Source: Candidatus Muproteobacteria bacterium RIFCSPHIGHO2_01_FULL_65_16
Lineage (GTDB): Bacteria > Pseudomonadota > Gammaproteobacteria > Acidiferrobacterales > Sulfurifustaceae
Assembly (NCBI GenBank): GCA_001785175.1
Contig: MFSY01000017.1
Coordinates: 1-19,997, forward strand
Direction of reading: 5' to 3'
DNA length: 19,997 nt
How positions within the stretch are numbered: the first letter of the stretch is position 1; each line of letters begins with the position of its first letter. The notes below the pieces were generated by a model. It did no database searches. It worked only from the letters and a program-made list of their open reading frames with translations, and was not told the DNA's origin. The position numbers were made by a program, and so were the translations under genes. Positions 16,215 through 19,997 of this stretch are shown in pieces.

Positions 16215-16559
16215 CTATTTTGGTACCTCTGGCGCCTTGGGCGGCGCCGCGACATCCGGCACCGCGGGCGTCGCGGGCGGCGCCGGCTGCTCCTGGGTCA
16301 CGCTCTGCGTCACGCTCGCGGTTCCGGTCTGGTGCGTCGCCATCCACGCGAGCGCCAGGTTGGCGATGAAAAACACCGCGGCCAGGACGGCGGTGGTGCG
16401 GGTCAGGAAGTTGGCCGACCCGCGGGCGCCGAACAGCGTCGCCGAGGCGCCGCTGCCGAAGGCCGCGCCCATGTCCGCGCCCTTGCCCTGCTGCAGCAAC
16501 ACCAGGCCGACCAGCCCCAAGGCCGCCACGATGTCAATCACCATGATCACTTCTTTCAT
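16215..16559 (-). CDS. secG: Preprotein translocase subunit SecG
   Basis: Small inner-membrane partner of SecY and SecE that assists SecA-driven protein export. The 114 residues contain two hydrophobic segments (about 5-21 and 53-72). Between them lies the conserved LLQQGKGADMGAAFGSGASA and then TLFGARGSANFLTR, nearly identical to E. coli SecG. The C-terminus (about 80-114) is a Pro/Ala-rich tail (PAPPATP, APPKAP), probably a cytoplasmic or periplasmic extension with no domain I recognise. The ATG at 16557-16559 follows GGAGGGGG by three bases. A second in-frame Met (residue 6) is less likely. The TAG stop sits in sequence shared with the flank of the other CAGGATT element (see findings). The downstream tRNA-Leu is the conserved neighbour. 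Confidence 0.96.
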   Translation of the reverse strand: MKEVIMVIDIVAALGLVGLVLLQQGKGADMGAAFGSGASATLFGARGSANFLTRTTAVLAAVFFIANLALAWMATHQTGTASVTQSVTQEQPAPPATPAVPDVAAPPKAPEVPK

Positions 16560-16614
16560 TGCCCCCTCCGTTGCCTAGGCATGTGCCAGTGTCGTGATAT
16601 GCCGGGCGCGGCCG

Positions 16615-17373
<759 letters not shown>

Positions 17374-17417
17374 TGTACCTTCCCCCCCACGCGTGATTCT
17401 GTTAAAAAACGGGCGCG

Positions 17418-17446
17418 ATGTTACCGGCGGGGGGAAAAGAAAGCAA
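17418..17446 (-). promoter_or_regulatory. Predicted sigma70 promoter for tpiA
   Basis: On the minus strand TTGCTT (17441-17446) and TAACAT (17418-17423) are separated by 17 bases, a good sigma70 arrangement about 45 bases upstream of the tpiA ATG. The -35 hexamer is the last non-repetitive sequence before the AGCTGAT repeat. It was predicted by eye only. Confidence 0.5.
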
Positions 17447-17522
17447 TCAGCGATCAGCTATCAGCTTGAAGCAGCGCAGGTTTACAGTAGCTGACGGCTG
17501 ATCGCTGATAGCTGATAGCTGT
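17446..17522. repeat. AGCTGAT-unit inverted repeat, glmM-tpiA gap
   Basis: The left arm (17446-17467) reads ATCAGCGATCAGCTATCAGC. The right arm (17488-17522) carries the opposite orientation as a run of GCTGATA/GCTGATC heptamers. The spacer is about 20 bases. The 17-mer GCTGATCGCTGATAGCT also occurs in the repeat at 50-112, so these are copies of one family. The right arm ends four bases from the glmM stop, and the left arm touches the -35 box of the predicted tpiA promoter. Confidence 0.85.
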
Positions 17523-17525
17523 CTC

Positions 17526-18887
17526 CTACGCCGCTTCTTCCGCGGCGCGCTGGACGGTGTCGGCGAGCTGGCGCGAGAGGCGCTCGACCTGGGAGGCGTC
17601 GCGGCCCTCGACCATGACGCGGATCACGGGCTCGGTGCCGGAGGGGCGCAGCAGCACGCGCCCCTGGTCGGCCAGCTCCGTCTCCGCCTGCCGCACCGCC
17701 TGTCTGATCTTGGGCGAGGCGCCGACGTCGAAGCGCGCGCCGATGCGGACGTTGATCATGGTCTGCGGATAGATCTGCATGCCGGACTTGAGCTGCGCCA
17801 GGGTCTTGCCGGCGCCCACCATCACCGCCAGCGCCTCGAGCGCGGTTATGATGCCGTCGCCGGTGGTGCTCTTGTCGAGGCAGAGGACGTGGCCCGATGA
17901 TTCCCCGCCGAGCTCCCAGCCCTCCTGCTGCAACAGACTCAGGACATACCGATCGCCGACGGCCGCGCGCTTGAACGGGATGCCGCGCTCGCGGCAGGCG
18001 TGCTCCAGCCCGAGATTGCTCATGAGAGTGCCGGCGATGCCGCCGCGCAGGCGGCCCGCGGCGTGGCGCGCGCTACCGACAATATAAAGTATCTGATCGC
18101 CGTCAACGCACTGGCCGCCCGCGTCCACCAGGATGACGCGGTCGCCGTCGCCGTCGAGGGCGATGCCGGCGTCGGCGCCCTTCTCGGTCACGGTCTTCTG
18201 CAACAGCTTCGGGCTGGTCGAGCCGCAGTCGCGGTTGATGTTGAAGCCGTCCGGGTCGTTGGCGATGGCGATGACCTCGGCGCCGAGTTCCTCGAACACG
18301 TGCGGCGCGATCTGGTAGGCGGCGCCGTTGGCGCAATCCACCACGAGCTTGAGGCCGGCGAGGCTCTGGCGGTGCGGGAAGGTGCTCTTGCAATACTCGA
18401 TGTAGCGGCCGGCGGCGTCGTCGTAGCGCTTCGCCTTGCCCAGGCGCGCGGACGCCACGGTCGCGAGCGGTCGGGCCATCATCTCCTCGATCGCGGCCTC
18501 GACCTCATCGGGAAGCTTCGCGCCCTCGGAGGAGAAAAACTTGATGCCGTTGTCCTCATAGGGATTGTGCGAGGCGGAGATCACGATGCCGGCGCGCGCC
18601 CGGGCGGTGCGCGTGAGATACGCGATCCCCGGCGTCGGCATCGGCCCGAGCAGGCGGATGTCCACGCCCGCGGCCGACAGCCCCGATTCGAGCGCCGACT
18701 CCAGCATGTAGCCCGAGACGCGCGTGTCCTTGCCGATCAGGATCTTTCCCGGATCGCCGTCCTTGCCGCCCAGCACCATGCCCGCGGCCCAGCCGAGCTT
18801 CAGCACCGTCTCGGGCGTGATGGGCTCATCGCCGACCCGGCCGCGGATACCGTCGGTGCCGAAGTAGTGTCGTTTGTTCGTTGCCAT
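17526..18887 (-). CDS. glmM: Phosphoglucosamine mutase GlmM
   Basis: Interconverts glucosamine-6-phosphate and glucosamine-1-phosphate, the step before GlmU on the way to UDP-GlcNAc for peptidoglycan and LPS; cytoplasmic and activated by serine phosphorylation. The 453-residue protein (E. coli about 445) has all the alpha-D-phosphohexomutase landmarks: YFGTDGIRG at the N-terminus, the phosphoserine loop ISASHNP with catalytic Ser106, the metal loop DGDGDR (Asp245, 247, 249), the sugar-binding GESSGH (328-333) and the phosphate loop RPSGTEP (414-420). The start chosen is ATG at 18885-18887, giving [10 protein letters not shown]. An ATG two codons upstream (18891-18893) is equally possible, and neither has a clear Shine-Dalgarno sequence. 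The TAG stop is four bases from the AGCTGAT repeat downstream. Repeats separate it from both folP and tpiA. Confidence 0.96.
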   Translation of the reverse strand: MATNKRHYFGTDGIRGRVGDEPITPETVLKLGWAAGMVLGGKDGDPGKILIGKDTRVSGYMLESALESGLSAAGVDIRLLGPMPTPGIAYLTRTARARAGIVISASHNPYEDNGIKFFSSEGAKLPDEVEAAIEEMMARPLATVASARLGKAKRYDDAAGRYIEYCKSTFPHRQSLAGLKLVVDCANGAAYQIAPHVFEELGAEVIAIANDPDGFNINRDCGSTSPKLLQKTVTEKGADAGIALDGDGDRVILVDAGGQCVDGDQILYIVGSARHAAGRLRGGIAGTLMSNLGLEHACRERGIPFKRAAVGDRYVLSLLQQEGWELGGESSGHVLCLDKSTTGDGIITALEALAVMVGAGKTLAQLKSGMQIYPQTMINVRIGARFDVGASPKIRQAVRQAETELADQGRVLLRPSGTEPVIRVMVEGRDASQVERLSRQLADTVQRAAEEAA

Positions 18888-18913
18888 ATCCATCTTTAAA
18901 GATAAATAAAGAT

Positions 18914-19005
18914 CGTAGGTTAATGAGCTGAGCGCAGCGATACCCAACATCACCTACAGAAGAAGGCGCAACTCGTTGGGGTTCGCTGCGCTCACCCCAA
19001 CCTAC
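18914..19005. repeat. Two copies of a GTAGGTTGGG-type repeat upstream of glmM
   Basis: Two related imperfect palindromes lie in tandem. On the plus strand, 18914-18957 begins with GTAGGTTAATGAGCTGAGCG and ends with ACCTAC. The copy at 18974-19005 reads GTTGGGGTTCGCTGCGCTCA then CCCCAACCTAC. Both share a GCTGCGCTCA/TGAGCGCAGC core and GTAGGT/ACCTAC ends. They resemble a dispersed repeat I recall from many proteobacterial intergenic regions (recollection, not searched). A further CACCGCAGAGAACGCGA fragment follows at 19016-19032 and belongs to a third repeat type. No promoter could be confidently identified between folP and glmM. Confidence 0.65.
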
Positions 19006-19043
19006 AGCCTGCATTCACCGCAGAGAACGCGAAAACAAGAATG

Positions 19044-19134
19044 GACAGGATTAACAGGATTTCTCAGGATTTACAGGATTATTTCGAGAATTCTTTAATC
19101 TTGTTAATCCTGTTCTAATCCTGTTAATCCTGTC
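19044..19134. repeat. CAGGATT inverted-repeat element, folP-glmM gap
   Basis: The left arm (19044-19081) is built of repeated ACAGGATT-type units with a 9-10-bp period. The right arm (19096-19134) is its imperfect reverse complement, with a 14-base spacer. A second copy lies at 16081-16204 between secG and tRNA-Leu. The folP stop codon lies about 10 bases beyond the right arm. There is no open reading frame inside. It could form a hairpin in RNA, but there is no U-tract to make it a classic terminator. The repeat is directly visible; its mobility is inferred. Confidence 0.85.
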
Positions 19135-19143
19135 TATTCCTTT

Positions 19144-19989
19144 CTATTCCTTTGCGCCTGGGTAAACCGCCGCGTACATCCGCAGCGCCTCCACCGTCGG
19201 TCCCACGTCGTGCACCCGGACGATGCGCGCTCCATTTTGCACCGCCAGGAGCGCCAGCGCCACACTCGCGTGCAACCGCTGCTCGACCGGCAGCCCCAGG
19301 GCCTTGCCGATCATTGATTTGCGCGATAGCCCCGCGAGCACCGGCGCGCCGAGCCCCGCGAATTCCCCGAGCCTGCGCAGCAACTCGAGATTGTGCTCCA
19401 GGGTCTTGCCGAAGCCGAAGCCTGGATCAACCAGGATCCGTTCCCTCGGGATACCGGCCGCGACGCAGGCCGCGATACGCGCCTCCAGAAAAGCGCGGAC
19501 GTCGTGCACGACATCAGCGTAATGCGGGTTCTCCTGCATGGTGCGCGGCTCGCCCTGCATGTGCATGAGACAGACCGGCACCTTGAGCGCCGCCACCGTT
19601 TCCAGCGCGCCGGGGGCGCGCAGGGCCGTAACGTCGTTGATCAATCCCGCGCCGGCCGCGACCGCCGCGCGCATCACCTCCGGCTTCGAAGTATCCACGG
19701 AGACGGGAACGGGAAGCGCGCGCGCGATCGCCTCGATCACCGGGATCACGCGGTCGAGCTCCTCCCGCGCCGAGACCGCGCGCGCGCCGGGACGGGTGGA
19801 TTCGCCGCCGACGTCAATGATCGCCGCGCCCTCATCCAGCATGCGCCGGGCGCGCGCGAGCGCGCTTTCGGGGGCCAAAAAAACACCCCCGTCCGAGAAG
19901 GAATCGGGGGTGACATTCAGTATCCCCATCACCGCGGGGCGGGAGAGGTCGAGTGACCTTCCTCCGCAATCGAGAACGATCGTAATCAC
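19144..19989 (-). CDS. folP: Dihydropteroate synthase FolP (5' end near window edge)
   Basis: Cytoplasmic folate enzyme that condenses 6-hydroxymethyl-dihydropterin pyrophosphate with p-aminobenzoate to give dihydropteroate; it is the sulfonamide target. The 281-residue protein matches the usual length (about 280) and shows the family signatures in order: GILNVTPDSFSDGG (residues 22-35), GGESTRPGA (61-69), SVDTSKP (97-103), NDVTALR (118-124), DPGFGFGK (188-195), GLSRKS (220-225) and RVHDV (258-262). The TIM-barrel fold is inferred from the family. The first in-frame start seen is GTG at 19987-19989, only 8 bases from the window edge, so an upstream ATG outside the window cannot be excluded. 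In related genomes folP follows ftsH and precedes glmM, and glmM is indeed next here. The TAG stop lies in sequence shared with the flank of the adjacent CAGGATT repeat (see findings). Identity is secure; the start is uncertain. Confidence 0.95.
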   Translation of the reverse strand: MITIVLDCGGRSLDLSRPAVMGILNVTPDSFSDGGVFLAPESALARARRMLDEGAAIIDVGGESTRPGARAVSAREELDRVIPVIEAIARALPVPVSVDTSKPEVMRAAVAAGAGLINDVTALRAPGALETVAALKVPVCLMHMQGEPRTMQENPHYADVVHDVRAFLEARIAACVAAGIPRERILVDPGFGFGKTLEHNLELLRRLGEFAGLGAPVLAGLSRKSMIGKALGLPVEQRLHASVALALLAVQNGARIVRVHDVGPTVEALRMYAAVYPGAKE

Positions 19990-19997
19990 AGTGAAAA

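Overview
This GC-rich window looks like a piece of a proteobacterial chromosome, most likely gammaproteobacterial. Every recognised gene lies on the minus strand, so transcription runs from right to left. The order folP, glmM, tpiA, secG, tRNA-Leu(GAG) followed by the complete nuoA-N operon is a familiar housekeeping arrangement in gamma- and betaproteobacteria. The genus cannot be named from the sequence. The dense intergenic short repeats recall environmental, metagenome-type lineages (weak inference).

Layout from right to left. folP (dihydropteroate synthase, 19144-19989) may be cut at its 5' end by the window edge. Then come glmM (phosphoglucosamine mutase, 17526-18887), tpiA (triosephosphate isomerase, 16615-17373), secG (16215-16559) and tRNA-Leu(GAG) (15980-16064). 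A sigma70-like promoter at 15669-15698 precedes the nuo operon for the 14-subunit proton-pumping NADH:quinone oxidoreductase (complex I): nuoA, B, C, D, E, F, G, H, I, J, K, L, M, N (15615 down to 488). All 14 genes look intact, with the expected iron-sulfur cysteines and membrane-arm Glu/Lys residues. NuoG lacks the optional N7 cluster cysteines. Beyond nuoN there is a 35-codon single-TM protein gene (259-366) with a strong Shine-Dalgarno sequence. It is followed by a textbook intrinsic terminator (205-228) that closes the transcription unit.

The unusual feature is what fills the gaps between genes. Eight of the thirteen nuo junctions are overlaps or gaps of at most 19 nt. The other five have gaps of 92-382 nt, and each is filled by a repeat element. 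Four of these carry imperfect inverted repeats built from an 8-bp unit (R)CGCAAAG, and the fifth is a longer element with a perfect 13-bp stem. Other families built on the same plan, with different 7-10-bp units inverted around a short spacer, sit in the gaps around secG, the tRNA, tpiA, glmM and folP and at the left edge. The repeat ends abut start and stop codons, and in several cases shared flanking sequence appears to contain the stop codon itself (secG, folP) or to run up to the start codon (nuoN, nuoJ). This suggests defined small mobile or expanding elements that target gene ends, and it is the main candidate for an undescribed system here. I see no CRISPR array, transposase, integrase, phage or toxin gene.
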